The position numbers and the translations under genes are program-made. Source: Talinum fruticosum (Eukaryota > Streptophyta > Magnoliopsida > Caryophyllales > Talinaceae). Taken from it: 64,000 nucleotides of DNA. A model generated the notes under the pieces. It saw nothing but the letters and a program-made list of their open reading frames with translations. It ran no database searches and was not told the origin of the DNA. Below are positions 21,849 through 32,830 of the stretch, piece after piece. Every line of letters begins with the position of its first letter. Positions within the stretch are counted from its first letter, which is position 1. The DNA lies in NCBI GenBank assembly GCA_021018815.1, contig JAITYX010000066.1:310001-374000 (forward strand), written 5' to 3'.

Positions 21849-22445
21849 CTAAGCATTTAACATACCAAGCTCATTCCGAATAAAACAAAATTGATCTTCA
21901 CCAAGAGGCTTAGTAAAGATATCAGCTAATTGAAGATTAGTAGGAATGAATTCAAGTGTAATGTCACCCTTTTCGAGTGATCGCGTAAGAAATGATACCG
22001 ACTTCAATATGCTTTGTTTTTGAGTGCTTCGGACAGGATTCTTAGTGATACTGATTGCGCTTTGATTGTCACACTTGATTGGGACAGAGTTGAGAGTTAG
22101 TCCAAGATCCTTCAAGTGTTGTTTTATCCGAGAGAATCCGAGCGCAACAAGCTCCAGCGGCAATATATTCAGCTTCTGCGGTTGATAGAGCTACTGAGTT
22201 TTGCTTCTTTGAGTGCTAAGATATTAGGGATTGACCCGAAGCTGGCAAGCTCCGGATGTGCTCTTTCGATCAACTTTGTATCCTGCGTAGTCTGCGTCCG
22301 AGTACCCGGTCGAGTCGGTTACGAGTCTCCGGAGTACCATAGTCCTAGATTCCGATTGCCTGCAAGATATCTCGAATATTCTCTTCACCGCGAGTGAGAT
22401 GTGATTCTTTTGGATTAGCTTGAAATCGTGCGCATAAGCAAACAC
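21849..22445 (-). CDS. Copia 1 RNase H domain
   Basis: The sequence shows YSDADYAGYKVDRKSTSG, then CDNQSAISITKNPV, then EFIPTNLQLADIFTKPLGED and the end RNELGMLNA followed by TAG at 21849. These are signature blocks of Ty1/copia RNase H, which degrades the RNA template during reverse transcription. Several frame changes break the polyprotein, including one at the normally HIEVRYHFLR-like segment. Confidence 0.9.
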
Positions 22446-22449
22446 TGAA

Positions 22450-23330
22450 CATTATATCGCAGTCCGCTTGAAGTAAGATATAGCGGTGATCCAATCATAC
22501 CTCGATAGAGTTTCGATCTCTTGCTTTACTGTTTCATCCGAGTCGAGTTTATACTGCTTGCTCATAGGAGTAGATGCGTGCTTTGCATCTTGAAGTTTGT
22601 ATTTCTTCGGCAGTTCCTTGGTGTACTTTGATTGATGGACAAAGATTCCATCTTTGTCTTGTTTGATTGCAGCCCAAGGAAGAAGTTGAGTTCTCCCATC
22701 ATGCTCATTTGGAACTCTTGGCTCATCAACTCGAGAAAATTCTCGGCACGAGAAATTCATTAGTAGCACCGAAAATAATATCATCAACATATATTTGAAC
22801 AATGAGAAAATCTTTCCCTTTGGTCTTTATGAATAGAGTCTTGTCGATCCGACCTCTTTTGAAATCATTTTGAACCAGGAAGTCGCTCGAGTCTTTCATA
22901 CCAAGCTCTAGGGGCTTGCTTAAGACCATAGAGAGCCTTTTGAAGTTTGAAAACATGATTTGGAAATTCCGAGTTTTCAAAACCGGGAGGTCTGCTCGAC
23001 ATAGACCTCTTCTTCAATAAAACCATTGAGAAAGGCACACTTAACATCCATTTGATATAATTTAATATGCATGCGAGGATGCAAATGCCAACGATATTCT
23101 AATGGCTTCAATTCTAGCTCTCTGGTGCAAAGGTTTCCCCACAATCAATTCCTTCTTCTTGATTGTAACCACTGAGCTACAAGTCTAGCCTTATTTCGAC
23201 TACTACTCCACCCTCATCCAGGTTTGTTTTTGAAAACCCATTTGGTTCCTATAGCTGGGTGGTCGGAAGGTCGGTTGGTCGAGTCCGAGACTTGGTTTCT
23301 CTCGAATTGATTCGACTCTTCTTGCATGGC
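22450..23330 (-). CDS. Copia 1 reverse transcriptase domain
   Basis: The blocks FKLQKALYGLKQAPRAWYERL, IDKTLFIKTKGKDF and QIYVDDIIFGATNE (YVDD at 22780-22791) identify a Ty1/copia polymerase. It copies element RNA into DNA in cytoplasmic particles. RQDKDGIFVHQSKY-type sequence follows. At least four frameshifts divide the domain, so as given it could not be translated intact. Confidence 0.92.
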
Positions 23331-23689
23331 CTCTACCCATTCGGGTTCATTAAGGGCTTCTAGTGCATTTTTGGGTTCGATTAGTGAAATGAATGCAGAG
23401 AATGCACATAGATTATGAAGAGAAGAACGTGTTCTTACCCCACTTGTTGATATCGAAATAATGTTTTCTTGGGGATGACTTGGAAGTAAATTTGAATGCT
23501 TTACCAGTTCTTTGATTCACCGGGTTTGTTGGTTGAATTGCTTGATCTTCGAAGCTTGTTCCGAGTGATCCTCTTCATTGACTTGCTCGTTACGAGCGAC
23601 CTCTAGAGTTGTCTCATTCCGAGCTTCCTCGTTCGAGTGGTCTCCTTACGAGTCTTTATAGACTCATCTTCGTCATCATCCTTTACGAG

Positions 23690-24489
23690 CTTCGGTTCGA
23701 GTATGAAGATTCACTTGGTTTTCCCTGTTCAAGCTCATCAAACACTACGTGGATACTTTCTTCCACTTTGTTAGTTCTCTTGTTGAATATACGATAAGCT
23801 TTGCTATGAGAAGAATAACCTAGAAAAATACCTTCGTCGCGACCGAGCATCAAACTTGGTCGGATGATCCTTACCGTTGTTGTGGACAAAACACTTACAT
23901 CAGAAAGATCCGAAATAGGAAATATTTGGCTTCCTTCCTTTGTAGAGCTCATAAGGTGTTTTCTTGAGAATGGGTCCGATGAGGCATCGATTGAGAGTGT
24001 AGTTGGCTGTGTTTCTTGCCTCGCCTGAGAAATAGTAAGGCAAGTTGTGTTCAATCATCATCGTCCTTGCTATTTCTTCAAGGGTTCTGTTCTTTCTCTC
24101 AACTACTCCATTCTGCTGAGGAGTTACAGGTGCTTGAGAAGTTATGAGAAATTCCGTTCTTGTCACAAAACTACGAGAATTCGAGTAATCGAACTCCCTT
24201 CCATGGTCGGTTCGAATCTTTTGAATCTGAGTCCGAGACTCAACTTGAATCTTTCTACGAGCTTGCTGAACTCCTTGAAGGCCTCATTCTTATGCTTCAG
24301 AAAACACACCCAGGTAAATCTTGAAAAATCATCAATAATAACAAGTATGTAAGATTTACCTCCGAGACTCTTCACGAGGATTTCACCACATAAGTCCATG
24401 TGTAGTAATTCAAGCATGTTGGATGTGGAAACTGTCTTCGAGAGATTTGAATGAAGATCCGACTTGTTTCCCTTTGGTGCATGCTCCAC
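23690..24489 (-). CDS. Copia 1 integrase core, lacking its N-terminal zinc-binding part
   Basis: ELLHMDLCGE and SYILVIIDDFSRFTWVCFLK hold the first catalytic Asp residues. PVTPQQNGVVERKNRTLEE holds the catalytic Glu, and GCxxFILN-like RPSLMLGRDEGIFLGYS follows. These define the D,D-35-E core that inserts element DNA. Compared with copia 2, about 260 bp are missing near 24490-24530, including the HHRLGH zinc-binding region. A frameshift precedes PQQNG. The domain cannot be functional as read. Confidence 0.88.
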
Positions 24490-24518
24490 ATACTGAGAGC
24501 TTTACCTCTTTGGTGGTC

Positions 24519-24800
24519 TCATCTCGTGATGTAGCACTTAGATTGAGTAAATTTTACCTCTTGACCTTTGTCACAAAGTCGGGAGATGCTAAGTAGGTTG
24601 AACTTTAGTCCTTTGACCAGGTAGACTGGGCTCACCAGATTGTTTCCATTACCAATCTTTCCAATGCCCACTATCTTGCCCTTGCTGTCATCACCAAAGG
24701 TCACCTTTCCTCCTTTATATGACTCCAGCTCGGAAAAGAGTCCTTGGTCACTCGACATATGTCGAGAACAACCGCTGTCCAGTACCGGTGTCCTTTTGAT
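24519..24800 (-). CDS. Copia 1 protease region
   Basis: VLDSGCSRHMSS contains the aspartic protease DSG triad (24772-24786). It is followed by GKVTFGDDSKGKIVGIGKIG and LVKGLKFNLLSISRLCDKG, the usual pattern between the copia protease and the integrase. The enzyme cuts the Gag-Pol polyprotein. Confidence 0.88.
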   Translation of the reverse strand: MKRTPVLDSGCSRHMSSDQGLFSELESYKGGKVTFGDDSKGKIVGIGKIGNGNNLVSPVYLVKGLKFNLLSISRLCDKGQEVKFTQSKCYITR

Positions 24801-25499
24801 CTTTTTCGAGTGACCTGCAAAGCAGAGAGAATCTAACCCTTCTCACTTCCTCTAACGAACCCGAGTAACATTCCTTCATCGTGGTCCTTTTACGAGGAAG
24901 AAGGTGCTTCGAACCCAGATTTGAATGACTTTGGGTTTAGTCCGATTCCGAGTCTCCTTCTTTTCGAGAACCGAGTCTGTGTCTCTTTCCTTTTAAAAAC
25001 CTTTCCTTTTGAAACAGAGGAAAATGGTTTCTTTTTGTAAATAGGTGCGGGTTTAGTCCTCCTTTCATTTTTGTGAATGGGACCATGCTCAGCCTTTTTG
25101 AACTTAACGGTTCCGGAATCCTTTTGAACAATTCCGAGTAAGAATTAGATTCTTCCTCTTTGTTGAAACCAAGACCTTCTTTTCGAAATGAGACACATTG
25201 TGATCCTAAGAGCATATCAAGGTTCTTCCGTCCTTGAGAAAACTTCAAAACCAGATCTTGAGACTCAATGAGCTTCGTTTCGATTGCTCATTTTCTTTTC
25301 GAGTAACTCGGACTCGGTCTCATTAGTTTAAGCACTTGTCTTGAGTTCTCCGAGTGTGAGTCTCGGTTTTCCAATTCATTTTTAAAAAGGTGCTCTCGGT
25401 AGTGATTGACTCCAGTTGTTCCTTGAAATGAGAAGAATCGAATTGGACTTTTCTTCCAAAGTGAAGATGTACTTGGCTAAATCAACTTTGGAAAATTTG

Positions 25500-26639
25500 A
25501 GGAAATAGTTTATTACCTCTTGAGGATCGGTTTCCTCGTTGTCCGAGTCCGAGTCCGACTCTCTTTCGGCTCTCGAGTCGAAATTGCCATCGGACACTTC
25601 GAGTCATCCGAGTCTTCATCGTCTTCGGATGAGTCCTCGTCACTCCATGTTGCCATCATGGCCTTTTTCTTCTTCCTGTCCCTTCTTCGTTTTGGACAGG
25701 TCCTTGACTATGTGGTCTTTGCTCGCCACATTCAAAACATCCAGTAATTCTTAGACAAGGATAACTTTGAGGGTGAAGAAAACTTACCTTTTCTGTCTCT
25801 CTTGTCCTTTTTGTAGAATTCTTCTTTTGGCCTTTTATCCCATCTTTTGTGCTTCATCATTCTCTTGAAGCCTCTTGCAATGAGTGCCATGGGATCATCT
25901 TCCGAGTCGAGGAGCTTGGACTTGCTTCTTTGGATTCCGAGGCTTTAAGCGCGATGTTCCTTTTGGAAGTACCCTCAGCATCTTCTTCTTCCGGATGTAT
26001 CTCATGGGTCGAAGCTTTCCGATGAGCTCGTCCGGCTTCAAGAGTGAGAGGTTCCGAGCCTCTTCTATGGCGAGTAACCTTAGGACCCCATCGTTTCTTG
26101 GGTAGGCTTCGAGAATTTTCCGGCACATTTCTTCATGGGAGATTTTCTTTCCCGGAGATTTGAGATTGTTGGTGATCTCGGTGAAGCGTATGAACATCCG
26201 AGTAATGTTCTCTTCGGCTCCATTTTGAAAAGCTCATATTTGTGAAGATACTCGGCTGATCTTCGCTTGTCTCACCCGACTTGTACCTTCGTAGGTGTTG
26301 ACCAGAGTGTCCCAAACCTCTTTAGCGAGTCACGAGCAGAGACTCGATTATATTCTTCGAGCTTATGGCGCACATGAGGATGTTCATGGCTTTGAAGTTC
26401 TTTCCGAACTTCTCGCCTCGCTGGCGTGAACTCGGCCTTTGTCTTTGGAAGGATTCTGAATTCATCTGTCTTCGTTGGGATGTAGTTTCCTTGTTGTATG
26501 ATTTCCCATACTTCTTCATCGTGATCCATAAGGAAACATTCCATAAGCTTCTTCCAGATGACCGAAATTTGAACCTTTGAATTTTGGTGGCCTGTTGGAA
26601 GATCTACCTTCGTCGAACTCTCCGGTGTTCACGAGCCAT
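25500..26639 (-). CDS. Copia 1 gag (nucleocapsid/capsid), frameshifted
   Basis: The start codon at 26639 corresponds to that of copia 2 gag, but the second to fourth codons carry an extra base, which puts the frame off at once. Recognisable parts are the DHDEEVWEIIQQGNYIPTK segment, the KNFKAMNILMCAI segment, KLEEYNRVSARDS, and a zinc-knuckle start CFECG near 25720. Gag forms the particle that packages element RNA. A charged, Ser/Asp/Glu-rich linker follows at 25382-25600. The zinc knuckle appears to lack its last cysteine. Confidence 0.85.
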
Positions 26640-26684
26640 CCGATCTTTAAACCTTTGGATTGTTAGATCCTTTACGAAAGGCTA

Positions 26685-26696
26685 GGCTCGATACCA
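26685..26696 (-). promoter_or_regulatory. Copia 1 primer-binding site (initiator tRNA-Met)
   Basis: On the minus strand TGGTATCGAGCC stands two bases inside the 5' LTR. The usual plant copia site is TGGTATCAGAGCC, so CAGAG reads as CGAG here. Minus-strand DNA synthesis begins at this site. Confidence 0.88.
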
Positions 26697-26698
26697 AT

Positions 26699-28226
26699 TG
26701 AAGGTTTGCTCGGGGAGAGTCTCGAGTCACCCTAGAGGGGGTGAATAGGGTGATGAAAAATTCTTTACGAAAGCACACACCTTTTGACAGAGAAGAGTCA
26801 AAGACGATTCCGAGTCTAAGCAGGGGTCGAAAATATTGGACTCGAGAATGTAATGAATCGGAGTAAACACGTTCGAGCAAGGCACGTCCGAGTCTAGAAT
26901 GAACTCGGAAAGTGAACACAGAGATTTTACGTGGAAACCCTCCTGGGGCAGAAAACCACGGCCCGTGTCAATCCAGACACGAAGTCAAATCCACTATTTT
27001 GAGTCCACAAAATACCGTGAACTTGATGGAACCCGAGTTGCTCCCTTAGACAACTCTATACAAGTTTTCCTAGACTCGAAATTCCCTTATCCGATCTAGT
27101 ACTTCCTAGCTGAGATAACCCTTACAGCTAGGGACAACTAAGCTGAGTTAACCCTTACAGCTTAGTCAAGGGACCTTACAAAGAATGTAAGAAGTGTTTG
27201 TAATCGAGTACAAGACCTTACAACTCGAAAGTAATGAATTACAGAGTGGGAGTTGTAAGTTGAAGATTGAAAGTAAATACAATAACTTTGATCAAGTTGG
27301 TGTATTGACAATATGTTCCGCTATCTTCAAGTCTTGTGAAGTGGCTTCTATTTATAGATGACCCAGCAGAGTAGCCGTTATCTTCATCTGCTGACCGAGA
27401 GTCCTCTCGTGACCGTTGTGAAGGGCTTTACGAGTCACTCGGAAAGTATCCGTTGAAATATGGACGTTGGACAACGGTTTAACTCTCTTGGAAGTCCCAA
27501 AACCATCGGTTGTGTCTTGAAAAATGAGGTGGAAACCACCGTTAGGCTTAGCGTTCGAGTTTTCCGGATATGGAAGCGGACGACTTCGACACAATCTTAC
27601 GAGACTAGAGCAGTGTAGGTGAAAAGCCATCTCTGCTGGTGATTTGATGTTCCGAAGCCGGCTACTTTTGTAGTTTGAAAAGATGTCCTCGATTGAATAA
27701 CCTACAAAAGTAAAACACCTTCGGTTCTCAAAGTATAAAATACTTTGGTCCAAGGTTAGACACGGATAATAAAATAATTATGAAAATTACGTAGCATGAT
27801 TATCCGAGTCGAAAAGAAATGGATTTTTCGAGTCTAATATCCATGATACTCGAGTTCCATAAGACTTAGTCTTAAGCAAAGAATCAAGTTCTATTAACAA
27901 ATATCGAGTGGGAAACACTTGATGTAGACTAAGCATGAAATGAACTACGAATGCCGACTTTGCAAACAATAGAGTAAATAACCACAAGTCGGATTCCGAG
28001 TGAGAGTGGACTCGGAATAAAGAACAAGTTTTCCGAGTCGCTAACTCGAAAAGCGATTAAATAGATAAGTGAAGGCCGAATCGCATAGAAAAGATACTAT
28101 TTCACTCAAGTAAGTTTCTATGACACGGAGAATGCCTTGGAATCAAAACACTATATGAATGACATCGTTATACCCGATTCCTTTTGCATGACTCGGAAAG
28201 ATATAGAACGATTGTCCGAGTCTTCA
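26699..28226 (-). repeat. Copia 1 right (5') LTR
   Basis: It is 1,528 bp, with ends TGAAGG and TCTTCA, and contains a consensus TATA box at 27348-27357. It drives element transcription toward lower coordinates. Confidence 0.93.
27348..27357 (-). promoter_or_regulatory. TATA box of the copia 1 5' LTR
   Basis: CTATAAATAG on the minus strand is a perfect plant TATA box. It is conserved at the same place in the other full-length LTRs of this family: 18333-18342, about 35588, about 45541 and about 60090. Confidence 0.75.
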
Positions 28227-29810
28227 CTTATTTTCACGCTTAGTTCAACCTCGAGGATTTAAATATACTTCGAATGTAATTAATCTCACAATCACCCCTT
28301 TCTCACTTATCGGTCCCAATTGCGCATTACTCAACACGAATTCATACTCCTCTTTATACTTCGACGTACCATTCCCCAATGTTCGTAATTAGCTCTTAAT
28401 ACCGCAGGTTCAAGAATCTCTTAAGTTAGTTAACTCATAATTCATATCTATAACCCCACTCTTCATCCTTAGTAGCTATTCGAACCTCAATACTACTCCT
28501 TTGACCTATGTAATCTAACCTCCTCGGAATCGGCAGGTTCCAATTCAACCTTAAGTAACTCTTAAATCTCTTAGAAGTTCCCGATTTAACTCTACTATTA
28601 AACCCAAATACCTCCCTTCATTTCACGATTCAGCCCTCTCAATTCCTTAATTGCATTTTAAGTTATTGTTTCAATCTCAAACAGCGAATAGGTGCTGTTT
28701 CAGTAATACGGATACTCTACGCTCACAACAATTCAATATTCACATAACACATTCAACAATCACAACAAATCCAGTTAGGTTTCGAAATTACTAATAGTTT
28801 AGAGTATAAGACTACCCACCTCGGATTCTCGGGTTTGGAATTGATTGAATTGCTTGCTGTCTCGCTTCTGCGTTCGGTTGCGTTAGGTTTCGAGGGACTC
28901 TCGCTTCCTCTCACTTCGGTTCGGCTATTCGGTTTCCTCGCCGCCTCGGTAGACCTTCACGCGTCCGCCGGTCTTTCCCCTTTCCGCCGTTGCTTGTCCC
29001 GGTCCCCGGCCTCTCGGACTTCCTCACGCTGCCCTCGCTCCGCCCCTTGCTCCGCCTCGGCCTCTCGCTTCTTCCTCGCTCGCGTCCGCTCGCGTCGCCG
29101 ACCGCCGCCTTTTGTCTCGTGGTGGTCGCCGGTCACCCCTCGGTCTCCTCGGACCTTACACCGCTCGCTTTCTTTCCCTCTCGGTTCCTCTCGCTCGGTC
29201 CTCTCTCTTTCCCACTCGCTTTGCTCTGTTTCTCCTTCTTCTCGCCTTCCCTAAGCCTTGCTCTCCGCTCGCCCACCGCGCCGGCTTCGCAGGTGGCCCA
29301 CCGGCCTCGGTTCCGGCTCCCGCTCTCGTCTCTCTCTCTCTCATTCGGTGGTTCTCTCTCTCTCCCCGCTCTCGTTGCTCCGCTTCGCTCTTGCTTTCCC
29401 CGACCCCCTCCTTCTTTTCCTCGCTTCTCTCTCTCCACCGCTTAATTGGCGGTTAATGATCCTAATTGGACCCCCAAATGGCTTAATTATCTCTTCATAA
29501 TTCGGTGAAAATAACCACCGGCCCATATACGACAAGTCCACATCTCCTCCCTTCCGTCCTCTTATGCTACTCGCCTCCTAACTTATTTTAATATGCCGGC
29601 CACAACAATTCTTAATCACCCAACGGTTCAGCTCGGATGAAAAAGGAAGGCAATTTCCTTGATTTTATTTATTCGCCACAGACCTCCAAAGGAATTCTAA
29701 CGTAATATGTCCGCCGTAAATAAAATCAGCCACTCAACCCCTAGTTACTGGAAAAATACTCAATAATTCTATGCTTTTCAATCGCTTTCTTTAAAATTTC
29801 GGGTATTACA

Positions 29811-30250
29811 ATAACACAAGTGCATTGTGAGAAAAGATGGTCAATAGATTCATTATGGACCTCACATAGTTGACAAATAGTACCAATATTCAATCTTCTT
29901 TTGACGAGGTTATCCCTTGTAGATAAAGCATTATGGTCAATTTGCCACATAAACATTTTTAGCTTACACATCAAATCCATATTCCAAATCCACGTAAAAT
30001 CCCATGATCTGTGTACTAGTGGGAATATTATGGGCATTCCAGGTAGCAAACTTAGTCATAAACTTTCCACTACTTGACAATCCCCAATATACGTAATCCT
30101 CAATTTCATGAGACGGGAGAGGGATAGTCTTAATAACTTGACAAACTTCACTAGAAAGAAAAGTATTAAGACGAACCAAATCCTATTCCTTTTCCAGGGT
30201 TATGCAGTCACTAACTGTAGCATCCAAGGGAGGAAGGTTCGGAAGATTGC
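29811..30250 (-). pseudogene. LINE-1 zf-RVT region
   Basis: DFTWIWNMDLMCKLKMFMWQ, STRDNLVKRRL, TICQLCEVHNESIDHLFSQC and upstream YVWWGLSSSGKF-like sequence match the zinc-binding reverse-transcriptase-associated domain (zf-RVT). That domain lies between RT and RNase H in plant LINEs. The cysteines CQLC and HLFSQC are kept. The domain is cut by the solo LTR at 29810. Confidence 0.85.
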
Positions 30251-30342
30251 TATCATGAAAATCTAATGAATTTAAATTGCCACACCAATTATCCAACCAA
30301 AATTTTGCCTTTTTACCATTACCTATTTTTCAACATAAACCC

Positions 30343-30588
30343 CTGCCTGTTTGGTTGGGTAAAATTGGAATGGAACTTGATTCCTTTGGTTTCAAGTTCC
30401 TTTTTCAATTTTTTGGTTGGGTATTTTGAAGGTGGAACTTAAAATTTACAGGTTTCAAGTTCCCCTCAAAACAAGGGAATTTGAATCCCCTAAAATAGGA
30501 GGGGATCAATTCTCAATCCCTCGGGATCGGTTTATAATTATTAAAAAAGAAAAATTAGCCAATTTGCTATATTATTATTATTATTATT

Positions 30589-30654
<66 letters not shown>

Positions 30655-30933
30655 ATTATTATTATTATTATGGTTATTATTATTATTTTTGTTATTAGGT
30701 TGGGGTTTTTTTGTTGTTGTAATTTTTTTATTATTACTATTTATTTATTATATATAAATTTTTTTATAATTTTTGATAGAACATTATAGTTTGAAAATAG
30801 GGTTACTAAAAATTATAAATAAAATTTGTTAATTATTGAAAACATTACAAGATAGTTAATTCAAAAAAATTAAATAAATATAAGACTCAATTATTAGCAA
30901 ATATGCTAACGAGCTTCAACTTTTATTGAATCA

Positions 30934-31011
<78 letters not shown>

Positions 31012-31213
31012 TTACAACGATATAAAATAATTTAAAAAATAAAACAATTTTAATTTTATCCCATGATTAACAACCGAATAACAAGAACTGAAACTTGATT
31101 CCATTCCTGTTCTTTACCAAACACTTGAAGAGAATATTCAAGTTTCATACCTAACCCCTTAGGTATCATTGCTTGATTCCATTCCATTCTAGTTTTGCAT
31201 ACCAAACAGGGCC
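30343..31213 (-). mobile_element. MITE-like element, copy A, with trinucleotide repeats
   Basis: It has inverted ends, GCCTGTTTGGTTGGGTAAAA at left and the complement of GGCCCTGTTTGGTATGCAAAA at right. Inside are ATTCCATTCC-type subterminal pairs, a long (GTT)n tract flanked by (ATT)n at about 30570-30675, and an (AAT)n tract at about 30938-31012. It matches copy B (42224-43087) in inverse orientation throughout. It interrupts the LINE between the RT and zf-RVT regions. I could not fix the target duplication. The poly-Tyr/poly-Cys reading frame here is an artefact. Confidence 0.7.
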
Positions 31214-31849
31214 TTGAAGAGTTCCCTTTCTTTTAGCAAACACTTCTAGGCCCAAGAATCTGTCGCCTTGACTTTCCTTGCAAAGAAATCCTCAATTAAA
31301 GGATACTTACCTCTCATGATCTTGTCCTAGAAATTATCCTCCACAAACAAGTATTTCCACACAAGTTTACATAGGAATGCTTGATTAATCGCTTCAGCTT
31401 TTCCTAAGGCCTAGTCCTCCCAACCTTTTAGGAGTACAAACCTTGTCCTACGCCACCATCGGTAGCCCTTTGACCTTTTCATATTTTTTCCAAATAAAAT
31501 CCTGATTAATTTTATCAAGAGAGCTAGTAGTGCTCTTTGGTAGCTTAAAGCTCTGCATAATATGTGCAAGAAGAGACTCAAGATTAGATTGAATAAGCAC
31601 AACTCTGCCTGCCTTAGAAAGTGAGTTAGCTTTCTAATTATGCAGACTTAGAATTTGCCTCTTTAATATGTCATCAAATAAGGAGCTATTAGGCCTCCCT
31701 TTAAAACCAGGGCATCCCGGATACTCACCCGAGAGAACTAGTATGGGGGATGTTAAAGACTGAAAAACAGAGTTCTTTGTGGTTGTCGTACAATTCATAG
31801 AGAAAACCAGGGCCGATTTATGAAAATTAATAAGTTATCCCGATTGGTT

Positions 31850-32830
31850 GCAAAAATTATTCATAATGGTACTTTCAAGCACGTCTCATAGTTAGCTTTA
31901 CAAAAAGGAGACTATCATCGAAAAAAGTAGACAAGGAATTTTACGTGCTTCGGACAAATTTTAATACCAATCCTCGATTTAGGCTGCAAAGCAGCAAAAT
32001 GTAATCTATATGCCAAAACATCCATGCATAAAATAAACAAATAAGGAGATAACGGATCTCCTTTCCTAAGTCCTTATGAAGGGGAAAGAACCCATAAGAT
32101 TCATCGTTAATGACATTTGAATATGTAATCGTAGTTATACATTCACGTATCTAATTAATCCAAACTTGATGGAAACCTAGTTCCTTTAGACAAGTTAAAA
32201 GAAAATCCAATTCAATTAAGTCATAAGCCTTTTCTATATCTAACGTGAGCCCTACATAAGCCGGTTTTCCTTTAACATTGCTAAATTTATTAATAATTTC
32301 ATGTGTTAATAGGATATTATCATGAATATCCTTACCAGGCACAAAGGCACTCGAAAAGAACTAACAATTCTTTACGAAATGGTTTCAATCTATCAACCAG
32401 AACATTCAAAATAATCTTGTAAATACTATTACATAATCTAATTAGTTTGAATTGAGAGGTGAAGGAAGGATTTGAAACTTTCAGAATTAGTGCAATGAAG
32501 GTATGGTTAACCTCTTTTAACAATTTTCCGTGATGGAAAAAATCCATTGTACAAGAAGTAATATCATTACCAATAGTGTCCCAGATGCTTGATGAAAGAA
32601 ACCGGCCCCAAAATCATCCGGTCCTGGAGCCTTAGCTGGAATCATTTGAGAAACAATAGTCTTAATTTCGGACGGAGTAATCGGGAGGATAAGCTGATTA
32701 TTATCCTCATTTAAAAGAATGACTCGTAGGTCGATAGTGAGTGACGACCTATTACCTCCCTGTTGGAATTTAAACCTTTGTGAAAAATCTTCCACAAATT
32801 TATGGTGGATATCCATTTTATCATTAATTC
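31850..32830 (-). pseudogene. LINE-1 reverse transcriptase
   Basis: Ordered blocks on the minus strand are IVSQMIPAKAPGPDDFGAGF, NHTFIALILKVSNPS, FKLIRLCNSIYKIILNVLVD, VPGKDIHDNILLTHEI, LTLDIEKAYDLIELDFLL and, near 31900, FFDDSLLF in place of the usual FADD. These are RVT_1 motifs of L1-type elements. Several frameshifts break the frame. Confidence 0.87.

Larger units (their letters stand above)
17684..28226 (-). mobile_element. Copia element 1 (complete Ty1/copia retrotransposon with additional 3' ORF)
   Basis: The element is 10,543 bp, with LTRs at 17684-19182 and 26699-28226 that begin TGAAGG and end TCTTCA. A perfect 5 bp target duplication CTTAT lies at 17679-17683 and 28227-28231. Proteins read on the minus strand, so the right LTR is the 5' LTR. 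Internal order: primer site, gag, protease, integrase, reverse transcriptase, RNase H, an internal promoter-like segment, an additional ORF and a polypurine tract. Size, LTR length and the extra ORF after pol resemble the SIRE/Maximus lineage; this lineage call is inferred. It sits inside gypsy-type solo LTR copy 1. Confidence 0.93.
16031..29810 (-). mobile_element. Gypsy-type solo LTR (copy 1), split by copia element 1
   Basis: The two parts, 16031-17683 and 28232-29810, together form about 3.2 kb. In sequence order they match the uninterrupted copy at 47253-50194. On the minus strand it starts TGTAATACCCGAAATTTT and ends GGGTGTTTTGTTACG. This is the TG...CA-like pattern of long plant chromovirus LTRs. 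The flanking 5-mers are ATAAT (16026-16030) and ATAAC (29811-29815), a target duplication with one change. No gag, pol, primer site or second LTR is present, hence solo LTR. A GC-rich, pyrimidine-biased block sits at about 28850-29440; the reading frames there are compositional artefacts. Confidence 0.75.

Noticed and set aside
28835..29456. Overlapping Ser/Leu/Arg-rich open frames on both strands, and their counterparts near 49402-49976
   Set aside because: They lie in the GC-rich block of solo LTRs, differ between the two copies, and show no domain.
30417..30698. Open frame of poly-Cys and poly-Tyr, and the similar one near 42687-42875
   Set aside because: These are translations of GTT/ATT repeats inside the MITE-like copies.
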